Shown: positions 34,055 to 42,903 of the stretch, piece by piece
Layout of the letters: each line of letters begins with the position of its first letter
Position numbering within the stretch: the first letter of the stretch is position 1
NCBI GenBank assembly: GCA_017533485.1
Contig: JAFXIC010000024.1
Span: 1-52,064 of the forward strand
Length of the DNA: 52,064 bases
Direction: 5' to 3'
Source of the DNA: Oscillospiraceae bacterium
Lineage (GTDB): Bacteria; Bacillota; Clostridia; Oscillospirales; Ruminococcaceae
Made by a program: the position numbers and the translations under genes
Notes under the pieces: generated by a model
The model's input: the letters and a program-made list of their open reading frames with translations, nothing else
The model's database searches: none
What the model was told of the DNA's origin: nothing

Positions 34055-34618
34055 TCAGATTTCGTTTCCGTATGCCGCGCGTCCTTCTTCAAAGAGATTT
34101 CCGCCATGGTTATCAATCGCAACCAAGAGTGGGAAGTCTTCGAATGTCAGCTTTTTCACAGATTCACAGCCCAGATCGTCATATGCAATGACTTCACAGG
34201 CGGTGATATGTGCGGCAGCGAGTGCGCCGGCACCGCCGACTGCACAGAAATAGACTGCTTTATTGCGAATAATTGCATCACATACTTCGGCAGAGCGTTC
34301 GCCCTTTCCGACCATTGCCAGAAGCCCTTCATCCAGAAGGAGCGGAGAAAACGGATCCATCCGGCTGGAGGTTGTCGGACCGCAGGCACCAATCGGCTTT
34401 CCCGGAGGTGCAGCAGTCGGACCGGCAAAATAGATGACGGCATCCTTGATCGGATAAGGCAGCTCTTTGCCCGTATGCATCGCTTCTACAATACGTTTAT
34501 GTGCGGCATCGCGCGAGGTATAAACGGTTCCCGAAAGCATCACCCGATCGCCCGCGTGCAGCAGCTGCTGTACGCGAACAATCTCAGGCAGCTCCGAGAC
34601 ATTCAGTCGGTAATTCAC
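34055..34618 (-). CDS. Fe-S fumarate hydratase / L-tartrate dehydratase beta subunit, without alpha
   Basis: 187 residues, full length for the beta chain of class I two-subunit fumarases and tartrate dehydratases. SGTVYTSRDAAHKR, IYFAGPTAAPPGKPIGACGPTTSSRMDPF and FCAVGGAGALAA are the diagnostic segments. The alpha subunit carries the Fe-S cluster and usually lies directly upstream; here the upstream gene is the DivIVA-like coiled-coil gene. The start is GTG 34618, overlapping that gene's TGA (GTGA), so translation is coupled. Either alpha is encoded elsewhere or the protein has another role. Confidence 0.88.
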   Translation of the reverse strand: MNYRLNVSELPEIVRVQQLLHAGDRVMLSGTVYTSRDAAHKRIVEAMHTGKELPYPIKDAVIYFAGPTAAPPGKPIGACGPTTSSRMDPFSPLLLDEGLLAMVGKGERSAEVCDAIIRNKAVYFCAVGGAGALAAAHITACEVIAYDDLGCESVKKLTFEDFPLLVAIDNHGGNLFEEGRAAYGNEI

Positions 34619-36054
34619 AGGCTCCAACCATCATTGCTGTCAGCGTTCTTTGCCAGCTCATCGAAATTGAATTCGAAGCCGGCAGTCTTTGCGCCGGAAT
34701 CACCGGAGCTGACCTTGCTGAAGCTCTTGGACGCAACCTCATCAAAGCTCTCAAAGCTCGGTACATTGTCCTCTTCGCCAACAGTTGCGCGTGCGTCGCC
34801 GATCACATTCTTTGCTTCGCCCAGACGGACGCCTGCCTGCTCGGTCAGATTTTCGAGTACGAGAGAAATCTCGTTGAATTTCTTCGCAACACCGTCGATT
34901 TCGCTGCGCAGCAATGCACGGACAGTACGAGCGGTATCGGTTGTGGTCTTGGTGCGGCGTTCTGCATCCGCGAGGGAAGCGCGAACGGATTCTTCTGCAT
35001 CCGCGACAGTTTTAATTGCCTTTGCATCCGCGTCGTTGAGCTTGCGCTCTGCTTCTGCGTTGGCATTTTTAATCGTTTCATCCGCCTGTGCATTTGCGGA
35101 ATCAATGGTCTGTTTTGCCTGTTCTTCGGCAGCAGTCACAGTCTGTTCTGCCTTAGCGGTTGCCTCAGCGATAATTGTTTCAGCCTGTTCATTTGCCTCG
35201 CTGATACGCTTATCGGCCTTCTGTCTTGCTTCGACAGCAACCTTCTTCGCGGTCATCTGTGCCTCCATAAAGAGTGCACCCATATCCATACCGCCGTCAT
35301 CGCCATTTTCCTTGAGCTCTGCAATCTGCTGGTTGAGGTCTTCGATTTCACGCGTCTTTTCTGCCAGTGCGGCATTCTGTTCCGCGACCACAGCTTCAAA
35401 TTCGGCGATCTTCTGGAGATCCGCTTCACTGGAGCTTCCGGACTGCTCATCAATCATCAGATTTTTCGCATCCAGTTCTGCTTTCAAAGAAACGATTTCC
35501 AGTTCATATTCGTCGATCTTTGCCTGAAGCTCAGCAGAATTTCCGCCGTCAATTGCGAGTGCGGAAGCTTCGTTGAGATCATTGCGAAGCGAGTCATTAT
35601 CATTCTTGAGCGCATCGAGCTGAGCGGTCAGAGAAGCAACTTCTTCCTGACTGAGGGAGAGTTCTGCTTTGACGGATTCGAGATCAGCGGTTGCGTCAAT
35701 CAACTTAGCGTTCATTTCATCGACCTGTGCCTGTGCCCGCTCCAATTCCGCAGCAGAAACAGCACCGTCGCCGTTTGCGTCGATAACAGGTCTGTTCTTC
35801 AATTCTTCCTGTGCAGCACGGAGCTGGTTTTTGGTTGTACCGAGTTCACCGCGAAGACGGCTGAGCTCATCCTCAAATTCCTTCTGCTGAGCAGCAGTCA
35901 ATCCGCCGCCGGATTCCGCTTTTTTCGTGAGGTCATCGCGTTCTTCTTCGAGGGCATAGATTTTGGATTGCAGTTCATCGAGGTATGCAAGTACGTCCTC
36001 TTTCACAAATCCGCCCATTCTGGCTGTTCTCAATACAGTTGGCTGATCACCCAT
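34615..36054 (-). CDS. DivIVA-like coiled-coil protein with EF-hand loop
   Basis: 479 residues. Residues 1-45 form a conserved N-terminal domain (VLRTARMGGFVKEDVLAYLD then a short helix) that resembles the DivIVA membrane-binding hairpin in layout. Most of the rest is long coiled coil rich in Ala, Glu and Lys. A canonical EF-hand calcium loop (D92, N94, D96, S100, E103) interrupts it. No signal peptide or membrane helix. ATG 36054 has GGAG six bases upstream. It shares its N-terminal domain with the 62-residue protein at 36428-36616 and lies in the ftsZ neighbourhood, so a role in division or polar organisation is inferred, not shown. Confidence 0.75.
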   Translation of the reverse strand: MGDQPTVLRTARMGGFVKEDVLAYLDELQSKIYALEEERDDLTKKAESGGGLTAAQQKEFEDELSRLRGELGTTKNQLRAAQEELKNRPVIDANGDGAVSAAELERAQAQVDEMNAKLIDATADLESVKAELSLSQEEVASLTAQLDALKNDNDSLRNDLNEASALAIDGGNSAELQAKIDEYELEIVSLKAELDAKNLMIDEQSGSSSEADLQKIAEFEAVVAEQNAALAEKTREIEDLNQQIAELKENGDDGGMDMGALFMEAQMTAKKVAVEARQKADKRISEANEQAETIIAEATAKAEQTVTAAEEQAKQTIDSANAQADETIKNANAEAERKLNDADAKAIKTVADAEESVRASLADAERRTKTTTDTARTVRALLRSEIDGVAKKFNEISLVLENLTEQAGVRLGEAKNVIGDARATVGEEDNVPSFESFDEVASKSFSKVSSGDSGAKTAGFEFNFDELAKNADSNDGWSL

Positions 36055-36192
36055 AATACGCTCCATTTCTCCGCAAACAAAGAGTTGAAATTTTGATATC
36101 CATGTCCGGACAGACCTCATATCAGCTGCGGGATTTGATATGGCGGTACGGTATGTACGCACAGGGATATCGACACTTTATGTAACTCTAAC

Positions 36193-36221
36193 ATAATACC
36201 ATATTTTCGATCCTTTTTCAA
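36193..36221 (-). promoter_or_regulatory. Promoter of the DivIVA-like/fumarase-beta unit
   Basis: Reverse strand TTGAAA (36216-36221), 17-nt spacer, TATTAT (36193-36198). The remaining gap up to 36374 is AT-rich and shows nothing else I can name. Confidence 0.65.
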
Positions 36222-36373
36222 TATACATATCATACAAGAATTCATTTCATTTTTGGGCAGTTTCACAAATCTAAACGTATTTACGTTATTTTTCGGTCGT
36301 ATCATTCTAATCCAACCTGAAAACTTTTGTAAAATCCTCTCCGGATATTCCATATTGGATAGATTCTGTCCAT

Positions 36374-36406
36374 AAAAAAACAGCCCGCAGACTGCGGACT
36401 GTTCCT
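36374..36406 (-). terminator. Terminator after the small DivIVA-like gene
   Basis: Reverse strand stem CAGTCCGCA/TGCGGGCTG (one G-U pair) followed by seven T. Confidence 0.85.
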
Positions 36407-36427
36407 GATGAAAATACAATATCCTGT

Positions 36428-36616
36428 TTAGCCGAAGATAGAACCACCGTTCTGTGCAGCAGCAAGCTGACGCTTCGCCTCGTCCAGTTCTTTCTGTAAC
36501 CGCTTATTTTCTTCCTCAAGATTATACAGCATCATATTCTGCTGATCAATATACGCGAGCACATCTTCCTTGACATATCCGCCCATGAAGGCAGTACGTA
36601 AAACTTCGTTTGCCAT
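36428..36616 (-). CDS. Small DivIVA-like protein (stand-alone N-terminal domain)
   Basis: 62 residues. The N-terminal half (EVLRTAFMGGYVKEDVLAYID) is nearly the same as the N-terminus of the 479-residue coiled-coil protein, and is followed by one short heptad-like helix (LEEENKRLQKELDEAKRQL) ending in a glycine-rich tail. It is probably a membrane- or septum-targeting domain with a short dimerisation helix. ATG 36616 has AGGAAG seven bases upstream. It lies between ftsZ and the larger paralogue, both on the same strand. Confidence 0.75.
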   Translation of the reverse strand: MANEVLRTAFMGGYVKEDVLAYIDQQNMMLYNLEEENKRLQKELDEAKRQLAAAQNGGSIFG

Positions 36617-36699
36617 GTTCAAACTTCCTATCCTTTCAAATATCTGTGATTCAAAGCCAATCGGCTGTCATACCGATCAGACGGTTTATATTTTATATA

Positions 36700-36732
36700 A
36701 AGAACAGTCCGCGCACTAACGGACTGTTCCTC
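36700..36732 (-). terminator. Hairpin after ftsZ
   Basis: Reverse strand GAACAGTCCG pairs with CGGACTGTTC, followed by TTTATATAAAATATAA. The T-run is imperfect, so some read-through into the small DivIVA-like gene is likely. Confidence 0.65.
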
Positions 36733-36738
36733 ATCATC

Positions 36739-37899
36739 TTATTTTTTATCCAGAATCTTGAAGATCTCGGAGAGATCGTCATCATCGTCATTCAGTCTCG
36801 GAATTGCGGTCATCGGTGCAGCAGAAACGCTCGGCGCTGCAGCTACAACAGGCTTACGCGGATCGACTGCGACAAAACCATCGACCAGCGGATTGTTGAT
36901 TGCGATGACATCATTCTGTGCAGCCTGTGCCGCCGCAGCAGGATCATCATATCCGGCAGCGATGACGGTAATTACCATCTCGTCGTTCATTTCTTCCTTG
37001 AATGCAGTACCGAAGATGAACTCGACGCCCGGCGCTGCGGTTTCGGTAATCATCTTGGTTGCGGTATCGACTTCGGTCGAGAGAACATCCTCGCTCATTG
37101 CGATATTGATAAGGAGGCGCTTTGCACCGGTAATCGAGGTTTCGAGCAGCGGGCTGGAGATCACTGCGGATGCAGCTTCCTCTGCCTTGTTCTTGCCCTG
37201 ACCTTGTCCGATTGCCATATGTGCATAGCCTGCACCCTTCATGATGGTCGAAACGTCGGCGAAATCGAGGTTGATATAGCCATCCTCAACGATGAGGTCG
37301 GAGATAGACTTCACACCGGTACGGAGAATATCGTCTGCCATTGCGAAGCTTTCGCGCATGGTCAGAGGTCTGTCCACGCCGACGAGCAGACGCTCGTTCG
37401 GAATTACAATCAGAGAATCCACGTGCTTTTTCAGCGCTTCGATACCGCGCTCAGCCTGAAGCATTTTCTGCTCACGCTCAAAAGCGAACGGCTTTGTGAC
37501 AACAGCAACAGTCAGGATACCGAGTTCCTGTGCGATCTGTGCGACAACGGGAGCCGCACCGGTACCGGTACCGCCGCCCATACCTGCGGTAATGAAAATC
37601 ATATCTGCACCCTTGAGTGCATTGCTGATTTCGTCACGGTTTTCTTCGGCAGACTGAGAACCGACCTCCGGCTTATTGCCAGCGCCGCGGCCCTTGGTCA
37701 GCTTTGCGCCGATCTGGATACGGGTCGGAGCCTTGGAGTTCAGCAGTGCCTTTGCATCCGTATTGATTGCAATATATTCGATGTTTTTGACGTCAGCCGA
37801 CACCATGCAGTCGAGGGCGTTTCCGCCGCCGCCGCCGACACCGACAACTTTAATATTTACCTGCGGGTCAAAAGAATCCTCATATACAAAATCAGTCAT
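36739..37899 (-). CDS. ftsZ: Cell division protein FtsZ
   Basis: 386 residues. The tubulin-like GTPase that forms the division ring. The GTP-binding signature GGGTGTG is at about 108-114, with [12 protein letters not shown] at the N-terminus and the [10 protein letters not shown] loop at 71-80. An alanine/proline-rich linker leads to an acidic tail ([17 protein letters not shown]) that lacks the usual IPxFLR binding peptide. ATG 37899 has GGAGGAA upstream. It has its own promoter and is separated from ftsQ by 142 bp. No ftsA precedes it. Confidence 0.98.
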   Translation of the reverse strand: MTDFVYEDSFDPQVNIKVVGVGGGGGNALDCMVSADVKNIEYIAINTDAKALLNSKAPTRIQIGAKLTKGRGAGNKPEVGSQSAEENRDEISNALKGADMIFITAGMGGGTGTGAAPVVAQIAQELGILTVAVVTKPFAFEREQKMLQAERGIEALKKHVDSLIVIPNERLLVGVDRPLTMRESFAMADDILRTGVKSISDLIVEDGYINLDFADVSTIMKGAGYAHMAIGQGQGKNKAEEAASAVISSPLLETSITGAKRLLINIAMSEDVLSTEVDTATKMITETAAPGVEFIFGTAFKEEMNDEMVITVIAAGYDDPAAAAQAAQNDVIAINNPLVDGFVAVDPRKPVVAAAPSVSAAPMTAIPRLNDDDDDLSEIFKILDKK

Positions 37900-37961
37900 C
37901 AAAGTTCCTCCATTCGACAGCCTGCATCATTATAGGCTTTGCCGTCTAGTTATATAGCTAT

Positions 37962-37990
37962 ATTCTACCACACATTTGCAGCGATTGCAA
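37962..37990 (-). promoter_or_regulatory. Promoter of ftsZ
   Basis: Reverse strand TTGCAA (37985-37990), 17-nt spacer, TAGAAT (37962-37967), about 65 bp before the start codon. Confidence 0.7.
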
Positions 37991-38041
37991 GACTATTTTT
38001 AACTTTTTCGGGATTTCCAAAGAATTACACAAATTTCAAAT

Positions 38042-38884
38042 TCATTCCCCTGAATTTGTTGTGGTTTCTGCCGTTTGATTTGCGGGAAGGGTATGAAGAA
38101 CCTGGGCGGAATCATCGGAGATTTCGGAAATCTGGTTATTTCCGACCATCTTGAGATGGTAGCCTTTATCCGGATTCAGCGTCTGGATGACACTGGATGC
38201 GAATTTCAGCTTATAAGCCGCCTCGTTCGAATTGCCCATCTCAAACTTTACCTTATCGCCGAACTGCACCTGAATCTCATAGATATCCGACATATCGAGC
38301 GAATACACGCCTGCGTCCGGATTCTTTGCGACCGCCGCCGACAGCGTATTGAACACAGCATTCTTCTCCGGTACATTCGATTCCAGTATCTGTCCCGGCG
38401 TATCCGTTGCCGGATCATAGCCCTTGATAATCAGCAGACCCTCCTGCGGCTTTTCAACCGTTTCAAGAATCTTGCCCGAGCTGCTGACCAGCAGATATCC
38501 GAAGCTGTATGTAATATTCGCGATCGGCTCGGATTTTGTAACGACAATCTCAACGGTAGACGGGAATTTCTTATTCACCGATACTTCCTCGGCATACACC
38601 AGCGACTCACGGATATTCTTCGCGGAAAATCCCGTATCGAGCCGTACCAGATTCTCGCCGCCCTTGATTCCGCTCAGCTCTACAACCCGGTTGTCATCAT
38701 AATGGGTGGCGTTATTCACCTCAATCCGGGTGACATTGAAGAAAAACGTCATCGACAGCGACACCCCGACGCCGATGACCAGCAGCGCAACAATCAGAAT
38801 ATTGATCGCCTGATGTCGGGTACGGCGATGCTTCCGCTTACTGCTCTGCTGTCGTTTGACATTCGTTTTTACCACATCTCGCAT
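38042..38884 (-). CDS. ftsQ: Cell division protein FtsQ/DivIB
   Basis: 280 residues. A basic cytoplasmic N-terminus (about 1-25) and one membrane helix (about 27-50) are followed by a POTRA domain (FNVTRIEVNNATHYDDNRVVELSGI) and a beta domain. FtsQ/DivIB links early and late divisome proteins through FtsB/FtsL. The C-terminal tail is Thr/Asn/Ser-rich. It lies 225 bp after murA, and the gap holds a repeat array. The RBS is GAGGAG about 10 nt from the ATG. Confidence 0.88.
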   Translation of the reverse strand: MRDVVKTNVKRQQSSKRKHRRTRHQAINILIVALLVIGVGVSLSMTFFFNVTRIEVNNATHYDDNRVVELSGIKGGENLVRLDTGFSAKNIRESLVYAEEVSVNKKFPSTVEIVVTKSEPIANITYSFGYLLVSSSGKILETVEKPQEGLLIIKGYDPATDTPGQILESNVPEKNAVFNTLSAAVAKNPDAGVYSLDMSDIYEIQVQFGDKVKFEMGNSNEAAYKLKFASSVIQTLNPDKGYHLKMVGNNQISEISDDSAQVLHTLPANQTAETTTNSGE

Positions 38885-38924
38885 TTACATTTGACTCCTC
38901 TCCGAATCTGATTTATGGCAATTT

Positions 38925-39085
38925 CCTCCTGTGGAAAACTGCGCCGGTTTCATTCCGGTTTCCCACAGTTTCCACAGAGTTTTCCACATCTTTTTTGCAC
39001 GTTCAGGCGGTTTTCGACCCCTTCTGCGAATCGTTTTCAACATTTCGGCGGCATTTCAACATGGTTTTCAACATTCTCGGTGGAA
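38925..39085 (-). repeat. Array of short TGTKGAAA-type repeats between murA and ftsQ
   Basis: Reverse strand, 5' to 3': ATGTTGAAA occurs three times (39041-39079), then TGTGGAAA twice, TGTGGGAAA once, and an inverted copy (TTTTCCACA) near 38930. Seven copies lie in about 150 bp with irregular spacing. Some units resemble DnaA boxes with one mismatch. The 225-bp gap has no gene. Confidence 0.5.
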
Positions 39086-39109
39086 TAATCCTCCATTTTC
39101 CAGCATAAG

Positions 39110-40375
39110 CTATGAAAAAGACACTCTTTTGGCATCTGCGCCGAGGCTGTGGAAAGCTTCCGCAAAATTCTCATAACCGCGGTCAAGATGCTGAAGCCCG
39201 CGAATTGTTGTCGTGCCCTCCGACTGGAGTGCCGCAACAGCGAGTGCCGCACCGCCGCGCAGATCCATTGCTTCTACCTCGCTGCTATAGAGCGGTGTTC
39301 CGCCGTATATCACGGCAGTTTTTCCGGATACGCGGATTTCCGCGCCCATCCGAAGCAGCTCTCCGACGTGTTTATAGCGGCTTTCGAAAATCGTTTCTTC
39401 GAGCAGACTCGTTCCTTTCGCGCGACAGAGCACCGCCATCAGGATTGCCTGTGCATCGGTCGGAAACGCAGGATACGGAAGCGTCCGCAGGTATCGGATC
39501 GGTTTCAGCACTGCACCTGCATCCAGAAAAATCCGCTCACTGCATCGCCCGATGCGGCAGCCCGTCATTTCGAGTGCCGCCAGACAAGCTTCCAGCTCAC
39601 TCGGTCTTGCGTCATGCACACAGATCGTTCCGCCTGCCGATGCGCCGGCACAAAGCCATGTCATCGCGGCAATCCGATCCGGCATCACACGATAATGACA
39701 GCCGTGCAGGGTTTTGACGCCCTGAATCCGTATCACGCTCTCGCCCGCGCCCTGTATTTTCGCACCGCAGCAATTTAAAAAGGCTGCGAGGTCAACGATT
39801 TCGGGTTCTCTTGCCGCACCCGTCAGAATCGTTTCCCCTTTCGCGCATACCGCCGCCATCAGCACATTTTCCGTCACGCCAACCGACGGATACGAAAGCG
39901 GAATATGTGCGCCCGAGAGCACGGACGCCCGACAGACGATCCTTCCGTTTTCTTCGGAAATCTGCGTCCCCATCCGCCGCATAGCGTCGAGATGGAGATC
40001 AATCGGCCGCGGCCCCAGTTCGCATCCGCCCGGCATGGTCAGCGTACAAGCGCCCATCCGTCCGAGCAATGGTCCGAGAAACATAATCGAAGACCGCATT
40101 TTCCGCATATCCGAATCCGGAATCTCTGCTGAATGCACATCGCTTCCGTCTGCTGTGACCGTATGTTCATGAAGCTTTGCAGTGCATCCCACCCGATTCA
40201 GGATCCGACACGCCGCACAGACATCTGTCAGCCGCGGTACATTTTCGAGTGTTGTCACACCGTCGCATAAAATCGTGGCCGCCATCAGGGGAAGCGCACT
40301 ATTCTTCGCGCCCTGTACCGTGACTTCTCCGTGCAGCGGTTTTCCGCCTGTGATATGTAATACCTCTTCCGCCAT
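39110..40375 (-). CDS. murA: UDP-N-acetylglucosamine 1-carboxyvinyltransferase
   Basis: 421 residues. It transfers enolpyruvate from PEP to UDP-GlcNAc, the first committed step of peptidoglycan synthesis, in the cytoplasm. The catalytic cysteine is present in PGGCELGPRPIDLHL, so fosfomycin sensitivity would be expected. GGKPLHGEVTVQGAKNSALPLMAA is the conserved N-terminus. ATG 40375 follows GGAGGTG at ideal spacing. It sits 75 bp after murG in the dcw block. Confidence 0.96.
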   Translation of the reverse strand: MAEEVLHITGGKPLHGEVTVQGAKNSALPLMAATILCDGVTTLENVPRLTDVCAACRILNRVGCTAKLHEHTVTADGSDVHSAEIPDSDMRKMRSSIMFLGPLLGRMGACTLTMPGGCELGPRPIDLHLDAMRRMGTQISEENGRIVCRASVLSGAHIPLSYPSVGVTENVLMAAVCAKGETILTGAAREPEIVDLAAFLNCCGAKIQGAGESVIRIQGVKTLHGCHYRVMPDRIAAMTWLCAGASAGGTICVHDARPSELEACLAALEMTGCRIGRCSERIFLDAGAVLKPIRYLRTLPYPAFPTDAQAILMAVLCRAKGTSLLEETIFESRYKHVGELLRMGAEIRVSGKTAVIYGGTPLYSSEVEAMDLRGGAALAVAALQSEGTTTIRGLQHLDRGYENFAEAFHSLGADAKRVSFS

Positions 40376-40450
40376 CTGCGTCACCTCCGGCTTATTCGGC
40401 AATTCTTCGCCGTTCAGCCTTATGATATGCAAGAGGCGGATTTTTGTGAT

Positions 40451-41581
40451 TTAGGAAGATTTCTTTCCGATCAGCGATTGGATGACATTCCAGATCCGCT
40501 CGTCTACATCCGTCAATGCCAATCCGCCGGCACGCTGACCCATCAGCATCCGCTTTTCCGATTCCTGATAGAGATGTCCGACGGTTTCTTTCAGCCGTTC
40601 GAGCGTCAGATCCTTCTGTTCAATCACAATCGCCGCGCCTGCTTTTCCGAGCACCATCGCATTATGATACTGATGGTTTTCAGCAGCGGTCGGATATGGA
40701 ATCAGAACCGATGCGCGTCCGACTGCCTGAAGCTCACTCAGCGTGGAAGCACCGGCACGGCAAATCACGAGATCTGCCGCCGCAAGACAGACATCCATAT
40801 CATGAATATATTCCGAGACACGAAGCCGCTCGTCTTCCAAACTGACGCCCTTCTCGGCAAGCATTGCGCCGAAGGAGTCTTTTCCGTTTTTACCGTATGC
40901 ATGAATCTGGTTGATCTGCATATCCGATGAAAGATGCCACGCCATCAGTTCCGGCATCAGGTCATTCAGACATTTTGCACCCTGACTTCCGCCGAACGAG
41001 AGGATGGTCATTCCCTCGGGAAAGCCCAGCATCTGTCTTGCCTGTTCACGGCTTCTCTTTTTGAGTGCCGAACGGACGGGAAGTCCGGTAACGACAACAT
41101 TCGGATGATCGGGAAAATACTGCTTTGCCGCCTCGAAATTCACCATCACAGCATCCGCTTTTTTGGCAAGCAGCTTATTCGTGACGCCGGCAAATGCATT
41201 CTGTTCATGGAGTGCGGTCGGGATACCGAGCTGCTGTGCGGCACGTATCACCGGCCCTGCGGCATAGCCGCCGGTACCGATCGCAAGATCAGGTTTAAAA
41301 TTCCGCACAATTTCCTTTGCACGCGAACCCGATGTCATCAGATAGCCGACTGCCTTGACATTGCGTTTGATGCTGTCGAACGAAAGGTCGCGCTGGAAGC
41401 CGGCAACCTTCACCGTTTCGATGCGGTATCCTGCCGCGGGGACAAGCTCTGCTTCCATTCCGTCGGGCGTTCCCGCAAACAGAAATTCCGTATCCGGCAT
41501 ATGTGCCGCGATAATTCCTGCAATCGCAAGTCCGGGATTGATATGGCCGCCCGTTCCGCCGCAAGCAATCAATACTCTCAT
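40451..41581 (-). CDS. murG: Lipid II synthase MurG
   Basis: 376 residues. It adds GlcNAc from UDP-GlcNAc to lipid I at the inner face of the membrane. The N-terminal GGTGGHINPGLAIA loop, the GTGGYAAGPVIRAA segment, LHEQNAFAGVTNK, and the donor-site CRAGASTLSELQAVGRASVLIPYP are all present. ATG 41581 has GGTGGAA upstream. Spacing to ftsW is 34 bp. Confidence 0.96.
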   Translation of the reverse strand: MRVLIACGGTGGHINPGLAIAGIIAAHMPDTEFLFAGTPDGMEAELVPAAGYRIETVKVAGFQRDLSFDSIKRNVKAVGYLMTSGSRAKEIVRNFKPDLAIGTGGYAAGPVIRAAQQLGIPTALHEQNAFAGVTNKLLAKKADAVMVNFEAAKQYFPDHPNVVVTGLPVRSALKKRSREQARQMLGFPEGMTILSFGGSQGAKCLNDLMPELMAWHLSSDMQINQIHAYGKNGKDSFGAMLAEKGVSLEDERLRVSEYIHDMDVCLAAADLVICRAGASTLSELQAVGRASVLIPYPTAAENHQYHNAMVLGKAGAAIVIEQKDLTLERLKETVGHLYQESEKRMLMGQRAGGLALTDVDERIWNVIQSLIGKKSS

Positions 41582-41615
41582 GGTTCCACCATTTCCTTTA
41601 TCTTTTCTGATTTCT

Positions 41616-42818
41616 TTAGTCAAGCTTTGCGCGTCTGGAGATATTCAGCAGAATTCCCATCTCACAAAGCTGCATGACGAGTGCGGTACCGCCGTAGGAG
41701 AAAAACGGAAGCGAAATACCGGTATTCGGAATCGCATTGCTCACAACGGCGATATTCAGAAGCGCCTGTAATCCGATATGCATCGTCAGTCCGATTGCAA
41801 CGAGCATTCCATATTTATCCTTGGCTTTTGCCGCAATATAGAATCCGCGGAAGATCAGCAGACAAAACAGCAGAATGACGGTTGCCGCGCCGACAAAGCC
41901 GAATTCTTCACAAAGAATTGCGAATACAAAGTCATTTTGTGCTTCAGGAAGATACTGATACTTCTGGCGGGATGCGCCGAGCCCAAGCCCGAACATTCCG
42001 CCCGATCCGATTGCAATCAATGACTGGCAGGTCTGCCATGTCTCATCTTTCATATAGAGTTCATTGAACGGATCGCGCCATGACAGGATTCGCACCTCGA
42101 AATAGCCCATGCCCTTAATCTTGATCATGAACATAACAACCGCGAACAGTACGACTGCCGCCGCACCGCAGACGATTGCAAAATGTGTCGGCTTTGCGCC
42201 GCCGACAAACAGAAGCGTGAGAGCCAGCACGGTAATAATAATCGTACCGGAGATATGCGGTTCGAGCACCATCAGTGCGTCTACCACACCCAGCATAATC
42301 ATAAACGGCAGAATTCCGAACTTGAATTTATGCATCCGATCCGAGTTCCGGTCAATCAGCATTGCGAAGAACAATACAATCGCTACCTTCATCAGCTCCG
42401 ATGGCTGGAACTGGATACCGCTGTTTTCCGGCCCGATCACAAGCCATCTCTGGGCGCCGTTTACCGTCTTTCCGACCAGCAGCACCAGCACCAGAAGCAC
42501 CAATGCAATCAAAAACGCCGAACCCGATACAATCAGCTTCTGGAAAATATGATAATCCACGAAAAAGCTGATAAAGAGCATCGCTATAATTCCGATTCCG
42601 GCAAAGATCAGCTGACGCGAGGCATAATATGTGCCGTCCAGTCCGTCCGCAACCGCGGCCGGATAGGAAGCCGAAAACATCATCGTGATTCCGATAACCA
42701 GCAGCGCGATAACGATCGCAAACAGCGCACCGTCCATATCTCCTTTTACAAACCGGAAGCCGCGTCCGATTTTGCCGCTTCGCGTCTTCGAATTCAGCGG
42801 CCTGACTCGTTCTGTCAT
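41616..42818 (-). CDS. ftsW: FtsW/SEDS peptidoglycan glycosyltransferase
   Basis: 400 residues, about ten membrane helices. SEDS features include MMFSASYPAA, the KTVNGAQRWLVIGP loop, FQPSELMKVA, and NDFVFAILCEEFGF and NTGISLPFFSYGGTALV near the end. SEDS proteins polymerise glycan strands together with a class B PBP, here encoded three genes upstream. Its position between mraY and murG favours FtsW over RodA. AAAGGAGG precedes the ATG. Confidence 0.93.
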   Translation of the reverse strand: MTERVRPLNSKTRSGKIGRGFRFVKGDMDGALFAIVIALLVIGITMMFSASYPAAVADGLDGTYYASRQLIFAGIGIIAMLFISFFVDYHIFQKLIVSGSAFLIALVLLVLVLLVGKTVNGAQRWLVIGPENSGIQFQPSELMKVAIVLFFAMLIDRNSDRMHKFKFGILPFMIMLGVVDALMVLEPHISGTIIITVLALTLLFVGGAKPTHFAIVCGAAAVVLFAVVMFMIKIKGMGYFEVRILSWRDPFNELYMKDETWQTCQSLIAIGSGGMFGLGLGASRQKYQYLPEAQNDFVFAILCEEFGFVGAATVILLFCLLIFRGFYIAAKAKDKYGMLVAIGLTMHIGLQALLNIAVVSNAIPNTGISLPFFSYGGTALVMQLCEMGILLNISRRAKLD

Positions 42819-42903
42819 ATCGCTGCCTCCTTTTCGTAAAAATAGTTTCGATCGTGGGAAGCCCCGTCTGAAAAAAGACAGGAAATATACGGGGAAACCG
42901 GCG

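Noticed and set aside
33899-36096. Two long forward open frames (542 and 531 codons) across the DivIVA-like gene
   Set aside because: They are antisense to a coiled-coil gene, whose alanine/glutamate/lysine codons avoid stops on the other strand. No ribosome binding site or recognisable domain.
36610-37935. 441-codon forward open frame across ftsZ
   Set aside because: Antisense shadow of ftsZ; cysteine- and histidine-rich nonsense composition.
38925-39000. Chromosomal replication origin suggested by DnaA-like boxes
   Set aside because: No box is a perfect match, the site is inside the dcw cluster, and no dnaA, dnaN or AT-rich unwinding element is near.
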